NCBI RefSeq assembly: GCF_006125015.1
Contig: NZ_SZZN01000001.1
Coordinates: 3,844,001-3,908,000 of the forward strand
Direction of reading: 5' to 3'
Length of the DNA: 64,000 bases
Source of the DNA: Roseovarius arcticus
GTDB taxonomy: Bacteria; Pseudomonadota; Alphaproteobacteria; Rhodobacterales; Rhodobacteraceae
Below are positions 46,283 through 55,027 of the stretch, in pieces. The stretch's first letter is position 1; the number at the start of each line of letters is the position of its first letter. Below the pieces are notes generated by a model, which saw only the letters and a program-made list of their open reading frames with translations, did not search any database and was not told the origin of the DNA. The position numbers and the translations under genes are program-made.

Positions 46283-47092
46283 TTATTTGGTGTTGTCGAA
46301 TTTTGCTGCGATGAACGATAGCGAGACGATGACCATCGACAGCGCCAGCAGCATCGTCGAAATTGCCATGATGTCCGGCTTGATCCCCTGCTTGACCGCG
46401 CCAAAGATGGCCGTCGGCAAGGTCTCGATACCCGCGCCCTTCACAAACTGTGTGATGAGGAAGTCGTCCATCGAGATGATGAACGCCAACAGGAAGCCCG
46501 ACACGACCCCCGGCAACATCAGCGGCAACAGGATCCTGCGGAACGCCTGAAAGCGCGAGGCGTAGAGATCCATCGCTGCCATCTCGTAACTTTCGTCGAC
46601 GCCCTGCATCCGCGCGGCGATCGGCATGTAGGCGAAGGGGATGCAGAACGCGATATGCGCGATCAGGATGGTCATGTAGCCGCGTGTAAAGCCGATCGAG
46701 TTAAAGAAGATCAGCGTCGCGACGGCAGTCACAATTTCGGGCACCATCAGCGGCAGCGTGACCAGCCCTAGCGACAGGCGGCGGGTGCGATACTCGCCAC
46801 TGCGAATGACGGCCATCGCGGCCGAGAACGAGATCACCGTGGCCGTCGTCGCCGCAATCAGCGCAATGCTTACCGAATTCCAGGCAGCCGCCTTGAGCTT
46901 GTCCGAGTTCGGTCCTGTGAACACCTCACCATACCAATGCAGGCTGAAGCCGTCCCACCGGGTGATCGAAACGGACGAGTTGAACGAATAGATCGCAACG
47001 ATGATCAGCGGTGCATAGAGCACAACAAGGCAAATGATCGTGATGGGGAGAAAGCCGGGATAGCGGCGCACGTCGGTTTTGGAGCCCCTCAT
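46283..47092 (-). CDS. Polyamine-type ABC transporter permease (PotI/PotC-like)
   Basis: A 269-residue inner-membrane permease with six hydrophobic segments. The first is [20 protein letters not shown], followed by SFNSS, the PotC/PotI N-terminus. The EAA coupling loop reads [20 protein letters not shown] (about residues 185-204). The start at 47092 overlaps the preceding permease stop (ATGA); a longer frame upstream lies inside that gene. Confidence 0.9.
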   Translation of the reverse strand: MRGSKTDVRRYPGFLPITIICLVVLYAPLIIVAIYSFNSSVSITRWDGFSLHWYGEVFTGPNSDKLKAAAWNSVSIALIAATTATVISFSAAMAVIRSGEYRTRRLSLGLVTLPLMVPEIVTAVATLIFFNSIGFTRGYMTILIAHIAFCIPFAYMPIAARMQGVDESYEMAAMDLYASRFQAFRRILLPLMLPGVVSGFLLAFIISMDDFLITQFVKGAGIETLPTAIFGAVKQGIKPDIMAISTMLLALSMVIVSLSFIAAKFDNTK

Positions 47093-48024
47093 GACTTCAC
47101 CTCCGCCTTGTTGTTTTTGGTTTGGCGGCGCGCGACTACGATCAGCACCAGCAGAACCATGCTGAGCAGGATCATCGACGCTGCCGCACCGAAGGGCCAA
47201 TTGCCTGCTTGCCCCTTGAACTGGTCCTCAATAAGCGAGCCGATCATGTAATTGCGCGCCCCTCCCAGAAGGTCCGGCGCCAGAAACGATCCCAGCGAGG
47301 GGATGAAAACGAGGATACAGCCCGCGATCACACCCGGGCGCACGGCAGGCAGAATTATCCGGCGCAGCGTGGTCCATCGGCTGGCATAAAGATCGGCTGC
47401 CGCCTCTGACAGACGGTGATCATATTGCTCGATCGCCGCATAGATCGGCAGCACCATGAACGGCAGGTAGCTGTAGAAAAGACCTAGTTGTACGGCGATG
47501 TTGGTGTTCACGATCTTGAGCGGATCGTCGATCACACCGGTCCAGAGCAGGAATGCGTTAAGTGGTCCCTCGTCGCGCAGAAGGAACTTCATCGAAACGG
47601 TCCGGATCAGCAGATTGACCCAATATGGGATCGTGATCAGGAACACCCAAGTTGCGCGGACATGAGGCGCCCGCGTGGCAATGTAATACGCGGTGGGAAA
47701 TCCGATCAGCAGGCTGATGATCATCGCAATGCTGGCTTGCAGGATCGAGCGGCCATAGATGCCGATATAGGTCCATTCTATGCTGGCTGGCTCGTCTCCG
47801 AAAAGACCACGGTTGAAGAAGAATTGGTCGTAGGCCTCCAGCGAGAAACTCCATTCGACGCCGCCGCGGAATTCCTTGGTCAGGAAGGAGTAGACCAACA
47901 TGATGCAGAGCGGCGCGACTACCACTACGGTCAATACCAGCCATGACGGCAGGAGCAGCCAGCGCCGCGCGCTACGATAGACGTCGGCCTTGACGCCGCC
48001 GCCCGGTGCCGCACCGCCCGCCAT
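47089..48024 (-). CDS. Polyamine-type ABC transporter permease (PotH/PotB-like)
   Basis: A 311-residue permease with a short cytoplasmic N-terminus and six membrane segments. The family N-terminal pattern [19 protein letters not shown] is near residue 36. The EAA loop reads [20 protein letters not shown] near residue 215, and [20 protein letters not shown] follows near 248. Start and stop overlap both neighbours (TGATG with the ATPase gene). Confidence 0.9.
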   Translation of the reverse strand: MAGGAAPGGGVKADVYRSARRWLLLPSWLVLTVVVVAPLCIMLVYSFLTKEFRGGVEWSFSLEAYDQFFFNRGLFGDEPASIEWTYIGIYGRSILQASIAMIISLLIGFPTAYYIATRAPHVRATWVFLITIPYWVNLLIRTVSMKFLLRDEGPLNAFLLWTGVIDDPLKIVNTNIAVQLGLFYSYLPFMVLPIYAAIEQYDHRLSEAAADLYASRWTTLRRIILPAVRPGVIAGCILVFIPSLGSFLAPDLLGGARNYMIGSLIEDQFKGQAGNWPFGAAASMILLSMVLLVLIVVARRQTKNNKAEVKS

Positions 48025-49145
48025 CAGTCAGCCAACAGACGCGTACCGCCTGCCTCCAGATGCACTTGGACGGGGGCGCCGGGCTGAAAAACAGATTTTA
48101 GCCCGAGGCCGGAATTAGGTGTCATCACCCGTATGATCGGACCGTTTTCCAGCTGCACGGAGCACTCGAAATTCGAGCCAGAATAGACCGTGTCGCGCAT
48201 TGTCGCCTTTAGGCCGCCATCGGATGAAGCGCCCGCTGTCAACGATATCCGCTCGGGGCGGACCGAAATATGCGCCTTTGCGCCTTTCGCCGCTCCCTTG
48301 ATGGCCGGACAATCTACCATGTGCCCGCCCTCAAGGCGGCATCGGGCGGTTTTGCCATTCACCTCTTCGACGGTAGCGGACAGAAGGTTCGTCTCACCAA
48401 TGAAATCGGCGACGAACCGATTGAGCGGCTGTTCATAAATCTCGCGAGGGGTGCCAAGCTGCTGAAGCTCGCCCGCCGACATCACGGCGATACGGTCAGA
48501 CATTGTCAGCGCCTCGTCCTGATCGTGGGTAACAAAGATAAAGGTCACGCCGGTCTGCTGCTGCAAATCCTTCAGCTCGGCACGCATGGCTTGCCGCAGT
48601 TTAAGGTCCAGCGCCGAAAGAGGCTCATCAAGTAGCAGCACCTTCGGCTCAGGTGCCAATGCGCGGGCCAGTGCCACACGTTGTTGCTGGCCGCCTGACA
48701 ATTGCGATGGCTTGCGCGCGGCAAACTGGCTTAGATGAACCAGCTCCAGCATCTCGCCGGCTTTGGTGCGGGCGGCGGATTTCGACATGCCTCGCATCTC
48801 TAGACCGAACATAATGTTCTGCAGGATCGTCATGTGCGGAAAGAGCGCATAGTTCTGAAACACCGTATTGACCGGTCGTTTATGCGCTGGCAGCGATTTA
48901 ATCTCTTCGCCGTAGAGCAGGATTTCGCCCTCGGTAACGCTCTCGAATCCCGCGATCATGCGTAGGAGGGTCGTCTTGCCGCAGCCCGAGGGGCCAAGCA
49001 GCGTAAAAAATTCGTTATGTCTGATGGTGAGCGAGATTTTCTGCAGCGCGGTGAAATTGCCGTAGCGTTTAACGACATCTCGCGCATGGACGGCGCCTAA
49101 TTCGGCGGCATCATTGCGCGTTCTGGCTGTTGCCTGACCGATCAT
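48024..49145 (-). CDS. Polyamine-type ABC transporter ATP-binding protein (PotA/PotG-like)
   Basis: A 373-residue ATPase. Walker A is LGPSGCGKTTLLRMI (about residue 47), the Q-loop is VFQNYALFPHMT, the signature [15 protein letters not shown], Walker B LLLDEPLSALD, and the switch His follows in VTHDQDEALTMSD. A C-terminal TOBE-2 domain spans about 290-370. The start at 49145 follows ggagaagggag. It is the first of the four transporter genes and lies 64 bases after the enoyl-CoA hydratase gene. Confidence 0.92.
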   Translation of the reverse strand: MIGQATARTRNDAAELGAVHARDVVKRYGNFTALQKISLTIRHNEFFTLLGPSGCGKTTLLRMIAGFESVTEGEILLYGEEIKSLPAHKRPVNTVFQNYALFPHMTILQNIMFGLEMRGMSKSAARTKAGEMLELVHLSQFAARKPSQLSGGQQQRVALARALAPEPKVLLLDEPLSALDLKLRQAMRAELKDLQQQTGVTFIFVTHDQDEALTMSDRIAVMSAGELQQLGTPREIYEQPLNRFVADFIGETNLLSATVEEVNGKTARCRLEGGHMVDCPAIKGAAKGAKAHISVRPERISLTAGASSDGGLKATMRDTVYSGSNFECSVQLENGPIIRVMTPNSGLGLKSVFQPGAPVQVHLEAGGTRLLAD

Positions 49146-49209
49146 TCTCTTGCTCCCTTCTCCATGCCTTTGCGGCATGTCGGCACGACCAGCGCCGACA
49201 CGCGGTTTT

Positions 49210-50028
49210 TCACTCGTCCGTCAACGCGCCATACCTTTTGTCGCGATAATCCAGCGCCTTTCGCAGGCCCTCGCTGCGCACCAGTTCGACAAACTGGGTT
49301 TTTTCTGGTGCCTCGGCGGCATTCAGCGTGGCAGCGAGATCGAGGTTAACGTTGACGGCGTTACGCAGCCCCATCGCCTCGTAGGCGCGGTTCAGCGCGG
49401 TCTTGGTCAGCCGCAGCGTTACCAGCGGCGTCAGTGCGATCTTTGACGCCAGTTTCTGCACTGTTTCGTCCAGATCCTCAGGCGCGACGACCTTGTTGAT
49501 CATCCCGATGCGTTCGGCCTCGACCGCATCAATTGTGTCGCCGGTCAGTAGCAGTTCCATCGTCTTTTTCTGGCCCACGATGAACGGCATAAGCAACGTG
49601 ACCGGACCCGACCCAAAGCGTATTTCAGGCTCGCCAAACTTGGCGCGATCGGTTGCCACGATCATGTCGCAGGCCATTGCCAACTCGCAGGCACCGGCCA
49701 GACACCAGCCATCTACGGCGCCAATCACGGGCTTCTTGCAGCCCCAGACAGCCATGCTTAGACCGACATTGTTGGTTAATGCGGCGTGCCAATCCTCGGG
49801 GCGAGAAATACCCATCTCGACCTCTTGGGCGATGTCGTAGCCGACCGAGAAATTGCCATTCGCGCCAGTCAGAACGATCACCCGGACATCATCGTCACGC
49901 TCAAATGCCTCGACTGCCTCGCGCGCGGCGCCCACGACTTCGCCTGAAAGTGCGTTGATCTTTTTCGGGCGGTTCAGTGTAATCCAGCCGATATTGTCCC
50001 TGATCTCGGATTTAACTTCGCTCATCAT
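49210..50028 (-). CDS. Enoyl-CoA hydratase/isomerase family protein
   Basis: A 272-residue crotonase-fold protein. The oxyanion-hole segments are VLTGANGNFSVGYDIAQE (about residues 52-69) and DGWCLAGACELAMACDMIVA (about 106-125), with FGEPEIRFGSGPVTLLMPFI after. The Glu expected in the hydratase GAGxxLP(E/D) position is not obvious, so isomerase or hydrolase activity is possible. Its start overlaps the osmC stop (ATGA). Confidence 0.9.
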   Translation of the reverse strand: MMSEVKSEIRDNIGWITLNRPKKINALSGEVVGAAREAVEAFERDDDVRVIVLTGANGNFSVGYDIAQEVEMGISRPEDWHAALTNNVGLSMAVWGCKKPVIGAVDGWCLAGACELAMACDMIVATDRAKFGEPEIRFGSGPVTLLMPFIVGQKKTMELLLTGDTIDAVEAERIGMINKVVAPEDLDETVQKLASKIALTPLVTLRLTKTALNRAYEAMGLRNAVNVNLDLAATLNAAEAPEKTQFVELVRSEGLRKALDYRDKRYGALTDE

Positions 50029-50576
50029 GCCGCCTCCGCCCTGCGCGTGACGCGTCCGCCTACCGGCACGCCATGGGCCACGGTCATCGCGTTGGGGCTG
50101 AATTGCACAGCTGCCTGCTCGATCTCGGCCAGAAGAGCATCGTCAGCGTCGGCATCCACCTCGATATGATAATCGAGGCCCTTCATCTTGACCTCGGCAT
50201 CGTCGCGAATGTTCATGAAACCGGCCAGATCCAGACTGCCGGTCATCGTCACCTTGAGCGAACGTAGCGCGACCTTCTTGACGGATGTGTTCACCACAAA
50301 GCCCACCATGATGCAGGCACCTACACCGGACATCAGATATTCCTGCGGCGTCGGTCCAGTAGACTCGCCCAATAGCTGCGGCGGCTCGTCCACCACCCAC
50401 GTAAAGTTACGTTCAATCCGTTCGCCGCCAAGGTGCATAGGCAGGGTATTGACCGTGGCGCGCACGCCCTTGTCCCAAGTCAGGCTAACGCCATACTCCG
50501 CAATACCCTTGGCTGGGTCCGCCTCAATGGCATCACGCGCCTCAAAGAGGCCCTCGACGTTTACATCATTCAGCAT
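50025..50576 (-). CDS. OsmC/Ohr-family protein
   Basis: A 183-residue OsmC-fold protein. It shows FTWVVDEPPQLLGESTGPTP near residue 80 and YLMSGVGACIMVGFVVNTS near residue 103. The first is the RxF-type strand and the second the helix bearing the family's active Cys (GACI). A second Cys typical of Ohr peroxidases, in a VCP motif, is not seen, so a peroxidase role is doubtful. It is coupled to the ligase gene upstream and the hydratase gene downstream. Role in the pathway unknown. Confidence 0.85.
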   Translation of the reverse strand: MLNDVNVEGLFEARDAIEADPAKGIAEYGVSLTWDKGVRATVNTLPMHLGGERIERNFTWVVDEPPQLLGESTGPTPQEYLMSGVGACIMVGFVVNTSVKKVALRSLKVTMTGSLDLAGFMNIRDDAEVKMKGLDYHIEVDADADDALLAEIEQAAVQFSPNAMTVAHGVPVGGRVTRRAEAA

Positions 50577-50577
50577 T

Positions 50578-52221
50578 TTAGTCTCCTTTTTGGTTGTGAT
50601 TATTGGCCGCTAGGCGGGCCATGTCGCGCAGCGCGGTCTTTTGCACTTTGCCAGTTCCTGAATAGGGAAAACTCTCGACGAACTCGTATCGTTTGGGCCG
50701 CTTGAAACCCGGCAACCGCTCGCGGCACCAATCATCAAGCGTGGCTGCGTCCAGCGCGCCACAGGCAGCCTTTAGGCGAACAAAGGCGCATGGCACCTCG
50801 CCCCATTTGTCATCAGGCATTGGCACGACGGCGGCCTCCTCGATCATGTCGTGGTGTGCGAGGACCCTCTCAACCTCGACGGATGAAATGTTTTCGCCGC
50901 CGGAAATGATGATGTCCTTCGCTCGGTCCAAAATCTCCAGATAGCCGTCCGGATGGAGCACGCCCAAATCGCCCGTGTGCAGCCAGCCGTCCCGAAACGC
51001 GGCATCGGTCGCGACAGGATCGTTGAAATACCCGCTCATCACCGTGTTTGAACGGATGCAGACCTCGCCGATGCTCGCTCCGTCATGGGGCAGGATCGCG
51101 CCAGTCTTTTGGTCCTGCAGGCACACTTCTTCGACGGCCAGTTGCGGGACACCCTGACGGCTGAGATGCGCCACGCGCGCATCAACACCTTGCGTCTCGA
51201 AGTCTTCGGTAGGAGCCGAGTAGATCGAATTGCTTAGCGTTTCCGTCATTCCATAAAGCTGCGTGATGTTGAAGCCGAGCTGCCCCATCCGCGTGATCCA
51301 CGGCCTGCTAGGCGGCGCGCCGCCTGTCGCCACCTCGACGATGCGCGTCAGGTTTCGCCCGCTCGACGCCGGATCGGCTAGCAGCATTCCCAGAACCGTC
51401 GGCGCGCAGGCAAGATGCGTGACGCCTTCCGTCTCGATGGTGTCAAGAATACGCGCCGCGTCCACCTTGCGCTGCAATATGTGCGTGCCCGCCCGCGCAG
51501 TAATGGCCCACGACATGCACCATCCGTTGCAGTGAAACAGCGGCACAACCCACAGGAAGACCGGCCAGGTTGGAATATTCCAAAGCAACGCGATACCCAA
51601 AGAATTAAGATACGCCGCGCGGTGCGAATGCAGCACACCCTTGGGTGCGCCGGACGTGCCGGAGGTATAATTCAGAACCAATGGATCCGTCTCTGCCAGT
51701 GGCCGCGCCGGATGCGATGCAGGGACGGCGCTGGCAAGCGCCTCTTCGTAATCCAAACCCGTCGCGCCAGTTGTGACGCCGGCGGCTTTGTCGGCGGCGT
51801 GGATCATCGGGCAATGATGCCCGGCAGCCAGCAGCGCCGCATGCGCCATGTCTGCGTATTCAACATCAGCGATCACGACGGCGGGCCGGGCCGCGCAAAA
51901 GATAAACTCCAGATGAGAGGCATCCTGCCGCGTGTTAATTGCGTTCAGCACCGCCCCCAGCATCGGCACTGCAAAATGCGCCTCAAGCATTGCAGGAACA
52001 TTAGGCGCAATGATCGAAACCGTATCGCCCGCCTTTACCCCCAGCCCTTCTAGCACCGTTGCCAGTCGGCTGCATCGCTCGGCAAAAGCGCGATAGGTCG
52101 TACGCCGGCCGCCGTAAACCCAAGCAATGCGTTCGGGATAAGTGCGCGCGGCAAACCTGAGGAAGGATAGCGGCGACAGCGGCACGAAATTGGCGTCGAC
52201 GGAGGGGGAGGTCATCATCAT
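50578..52221 (-). CDS. AMP-dependent acyl-CoA synthetase (medium/short-chain, DmdB-like)
   Basis: An approximately 547-residue acyl-adenylate-forming ligase. The ATP motif is LNYTSGTSGAPKGVLHSHRA (about residues 180-200), followed by VPLFHCNGWCMSW, TQLYGMTETLSNSIY, DGWLHTGDLGVLHPDG and the C-terminal catalytic Lys in SGTGKVQKTALRD. The FHCNGW and NAINTR wording is shared with methylmercaptopropionate-CoA ligases and related long-form enzymes. It activates a carboxylic acid to the CoA ester. The start at 52221 (a run of three ATGs) is approximate. It is the first gene after the tetR intergenic region. Confidence 0.88.
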   Translation of the reverse strand: MMMTSPSVDANFVPLSPLSFLRFAARTYPERIAWVYGGRRTTYRAFAERCSRLATVLEGLGVKAGDTVSIIAPNVPAMLEAHFAVPMLGAVLNAINTRQDASHLEFIFCAARPAVVIADVEYADMAHAALLAAGHHCPMIHAADKAAGVTTGATGLDYEEALASAVPASHPARPLAETDPLVLNYTSGTSGAPKGVLHSHRAAYLNSLGIALLWNIPTWPVFLWVVPLFHCNGWCMSWAITARAGTHILQRKVDAARILDTIETEGVTHLACAPTVLGMLLADPASSGRNLTRIVEVATGGAPPSRPWITRMGQLGFNITQLYGMTETLSNSIYSAPTEDFETQGVDARVAHLSRQGVPQLAVEEVCLQDQKTGAILPHDGASIGEVCIRSNTVMSGYFNDPVATDAAFRDGWLHTGDLGVLHPDGYLEILDRAKDIIISGGENISSVEVERVLAHHDMIEEAAVVPMPDDKWGEVPCAFVRLKAACGALDAATLDDWCRERLPGFKRPKRYEFVESFPYSGTGKVQKTALRDMARLAANNHNQKGD

Positions 52222-52344
52222 GTGCTGCTTCTCGGCCAGACGCCAAGCGCGCGAACGACGGTATGACATTTCAGCGCTAACACAAACCGGACCCCCTTTG
52301 CCGCTATGCCATTACTGTAAATCTCTCTCTTTTTAATATGCAAT

Positions 52345-52370
52345 ATCGTTTTTATGTAGTAAAAACCGAT
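52345..52370. promoter_or_regulatory. Inverted repeat, probable TetR operator
   Basis: ATCGTTTTTA-TGTAG-TAAAAACCGAT has 10-11 base arms with one inserted G, separated by five bases. It is centred in the divergent region between the ligase gene and tetR, 32 bases before the tetR start. Its size and location suit a TetR-family autorepressor that also controls the nine-gene run. Confidence 0.6.
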
Positions 52371-52401
52371 AACACATTTTACTTACTTCATCGGATTTAT
52401 A

Positions 52402-53040
52402 ATGCCTCAAACTTACAACGTGGACACACCTGACAGGCTGCTCGATTCCGCCGAAAAACTGTTTAGCAAGAAGGGTTACGGCGCGGTCACGCTTTCGGCG
52501 CTTGCAAAGGATGCTGGCGCGAACGTTGGCCAGATAGTCTATCACTTCACCACCAAAGAGGCTCTGTTTCACGCTTGCATCCTGCGGCGATCCAACGTGC
52601 TGTCACGCGAGCGGCACAGCTTATTGACGAACTACACCCGCCTCGTCGGCCCCGAGAACGTCGCGATTGAGCCGTTGATTCGCGCCTATGTCGATCCATT
52701 CTTTGATAAGGTAAGGGGGGGCGACGAGGGCTGGCACAACTATACCCTCCTGCTGGCAAGGGTCGTTTGGCGCGAGAATTCAGCCAATACTTTGGCCGCT
52801 GGTTTTAACGAGGTGGCGATCGAATTCCTCAAGAGCTTTCGGATGGCACTGCCGGGCCTCACACAGGACGGCGCGGTGCGCGGATTCCAGTTTCTGCTGG
52901 CGACGCTTTACAGTTCGGTCTCAGACGACAGACGCATTGAGCTGTTGACTGACGGCACCTCGCGCGCTGGTGATTATGACGCGTACTACCGTTTCCTGAT
53001 CCCGTTTATCGCCGCAGGGTTCGAGCGCATTGCGCAATGA
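52402..53040 (+). CDS. TetR-family transcriptional regulator
   Basis: A 212-residue TetR repressor. The helix-turn-helix is at residues 9-55 (RLLDSAEKLFSKKGYGAVTL, DAGANVGQIVYHFTTKEALF), and the all-helical ligand-binding domain follows. The C-terminal part resembles the CerR/AcrR subgroup (VGPENVAIEPLIRAYVDPFF). It is divergent from the ligase-led operon, and a strong dyad lies between them. The effector is likely an acyl-CoA or amine intermediate, but that is inference. Confidence 0.92.
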   Translation: MPQTYNVDTPDRLLDSAEKLFSKKGYGAVTLSALAKDAGANVGQIVYHFTTKEALFHACILRRSNVLSRERHSLLTNYTRLVGPENVAIEPLIRAYVDPFFDKVRGGDEGWHNYTLLLARVVWRENSANTLAAGFNEVAIEFLKSFRMALPGLTQDGAVRGFQFLLATLYSSVSDDRRIELLTDGTSRAGDYDAYYRFLIPFIAAGFERIAQ

Positions 53041-53143
53041 TGCGCTTGCCCGACGGCGCACGCGGTCAAAACGACTGTAAGGTGCCCTACTACGGCGACA
53101 CCATGATCAGGTATTGCCAAATTGTGTGTCGGCAAAGGCTGGA

Positions 53144-53443
53144 TCAATTCGCCATTTCAACGGTGTATTCGACCCAGAGGATGAACGCGTCGTTTCGGGC
53201 GGGGCGAAATGAGGTTGCGTTGAGTTGGTAGCGGCGGGGAAGGAAGATCAGGTTGATCTGGTGCTGCGCAGACAGAAATCTCTGGGCCTGCCGGTGAGAC
53301 TTGAACCGGCCGAATATCTTCTCCCGCTCGCGGGCCGGCCTGTGCGACACTTCGATCGCGTTGTTGAAGCCTTCGCGGGTGCGGTGATCAGCGTCGGGAG
53401 CTAGTGTTTTAACCGGCTTGATGTAGCTGCGAAGTGGCCTCAC
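53144..53443 (-). pseudogene. IS6-family transposase C-terminal fragment
   Basis: About 100 residues: LRSYIKPVKTLAPDADHRTR, IEVSHRPAREREKIFGRFKS, AQHQINLIFLPRRY and the natural C-terminus NDAFILWVEYTVEMAN at 53144. It is about 75% like the same part of the IS6 remnant at 32303 but with the C-terminus intact in frame. The N-terminal part and outer end are absent. Confidence 0.8.
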
Positions 53444-53652
53444 GGTTGGCTGATAGTAATGAGCTTGAGCTCAAGGTTAAACTCAGCGAGTTGTCATGTG
53501 AGATCTGGCCGATAATGTATCCCATTCGATCAGCATAACCTGTTGGACATCATGAGTATGTCTTTGAAGTCGGCGGCAATGAGGCAATTTACGGTCGATG
53601 AATTATATCATCTTTGCGTTCTGGATCCTCTTCAATATACCAATGATGTTAT
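53444..53652. other. Non-coding gap
   Basis: No gene or site recognised between the IS6 fragment and a decayed GntR segment. Confidence 0.3.
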
Positions 53653-53780
53653 TTATCTCCGTTTCTCCGCCACGCGTATCGGTGTTCGGAACAGCCCGAA
53701 GATCTCGCACAAGTCCCGCTCAAACATCCGGTCCCCGCCCTTCTTGTTTCCTTCGATGATATCATCCCGCAACCGTTACT
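53653..53780 (-). pseudogene. GntR-family regulator HTH remnant
   Basis: Minus-strand translation gives LRDDIIEGNKKGGDRMFERD followed by LCEIFGLFRTPIRVAEKRR and a stop. It matches the start of a FadR/VanR-type winged helix (LRxxIIxGxxxPGxRLxExxLCexxGVSRTPVREAL). Several key residues have changed and nothing follows, so it is a relic. It faces away from the serine hydrolase gene at 53883. Confidence 0.5.
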
Positions 53781-53882
53781 TCACTTCGCACAATCGCAAG
53801 AAAGGCGACCGCACCGCAGCCCAAGGGACATTGTCTGGGCAAGCCAGCCTGCCAGTATAGTCAACACCAGAAAGCCCCAGTC

Positions 53883-54953
53883 ATGAATTCCTTTGCCGCA
53901 ACGCCCGCCCTTCAGACTGTCGTCGATCTTGCCCTGAACCATGAGACTAAGTGGCCCCGAAGTATGTTCTACCCTGGCGGCGCGTATGTGGGGAATGTCG
54001 AGTGGGCCGAGAGCGGTCCCTGGACCGAGATCGTAGGCCCCGTCGCAGAGCGCGGCGGACCCGCAGGCGTCATCCTGCACGGCAGCGAGCGGATAGCCGA
54101 ATGGGGCGACACCAACCGCACCGACATGACGTTTTCCATTGCGAAAAGCTATCTTTCCGTTCTTGCCGGACTGGCCGTGAAGGATGGTTTGATTGCTGAT
54201 CTGGACGTGCCGGTCGGTGATACGGTGAAGGGGCCGCATTTCTCAAGCCCCCATAATTCCACAATTACGTGGCGACACATGCTTCAAATGAACAGTGAGT
54301 GGCGGGGCGAGATCTTTGGCAAGGACGATCAGGTCGATCACTATCGCCAGATAGGCGTGGGCGCCGATAACAGTCGCAAGGGCCAGCTGCGGAACGTTGG
54401 CGCGCCGGGCAGCTATTACGAATATAATGACGTGCGCGTGAATGCCCTGGCCTTTGCCCTGTTGTGCCGGTTCGGCAAGCCATTGCCCGAGGTTCTGCGC
54501 GAGCGGATCATGGACCCCATCGGTGCCTCGAAGGGCTGGACCTGGGAAGGCTATTCGACCTCATGGGTCGACATCGATGGCCAGCGGGTCCAGTCGGTCA
54601 CCGGTGGAGGGCACTGGGGCGGGGGGCTGTTCATCAGTGCCAACGATCATGCAAAATTTGGTCTGTTCATTAAACAGAACGGTGCATGGGGCGGCGCCCA
54701 GATCCTGCCGGAAAACTGGATGCAGATATCGCGCGAGCCGACACCAACGCTAGACAGGTACGGATTCCTTTGGTGGCTAAACAGGGGGCAGGATGCAAAC
54801 CCCAAACTGCCGTCGACATCGTTCAGCGCTCTGGGGGCGGGAGGGCATTGCCTATGGATTAGCCCCGATGACGATATCGTGGCAGTCATGAGGTGGCTCG
54901 ACCCCGCCCATGCCCAAGAATTCCTTGAGGCCCTGATGCGCGCGATCCGATGA
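53883..54953 (+). CDS. Serine hydrolase of the beta-lactamase/DD-peptidase (class C) fold
   Basis: A 356-residue hydrolase. The nucleophile motif SxxK is SIAK in MTFSIAKSYLSVLAG (about residues 85-99). A Tyr-containing loop YYEYNDVRVNALAFAL near residue 180 stands where class C enzymes have YxN. GHWGGGLFISANDHAKFGLF near 242 and ALGAGGHCLWISPDDDIV near 318 represent the HxG/KTG region. No signal peptide is evident, so it is probably cytoplasmic and an esterase or amidase rather than a beta-lactamase. It stands alone between debris and the HDAC-like operon. Confidence 0.88.
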   Translation: MNSFAATPALQTVVDLALNHETKWPRSMFYPGGAYVGNVEWAESGPWTEIVGPVAERGGPAGVILHGSERIAEWGDTNRTDMTFSIAKSYLSVLAGLAVKDGLIADLDVPVGDTVKGPHFSSPHNSTITWRHMLQMNSEWRGEIFGKDDQVDHYRQIGVGADNSRKGQLRNVGAPGSYYEYNDVRVNALAFALLCRFGKPLPEVLRERIMDPIGASKGWTWEGYSTSWVDIDGQRVQSVTGGGHWGGGLFISANDHAKFGLFIKQNGAWGGAQILPENWMQISREPTPTLDRYGFLWWLNRGQDANPKLPSTSFSALGAGGHCLWISPDDDIVAVMRWLDPAHAQEFLEALMRAIR

Positions 54954-55027
54954 AAAAACGTGGGCAAAACGCGCGCAATCTCGCCGATCAAAATATGACG
55001 GTAGGCGGCCAATTTTGGCGTTTAACG

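Noticed and set aside
53543..53860. 105-residue plus-strand frame
   Set aside because: Its middle is antisense to a recognisable GntR helix-turn-helix relic, and it has no domain of its own.
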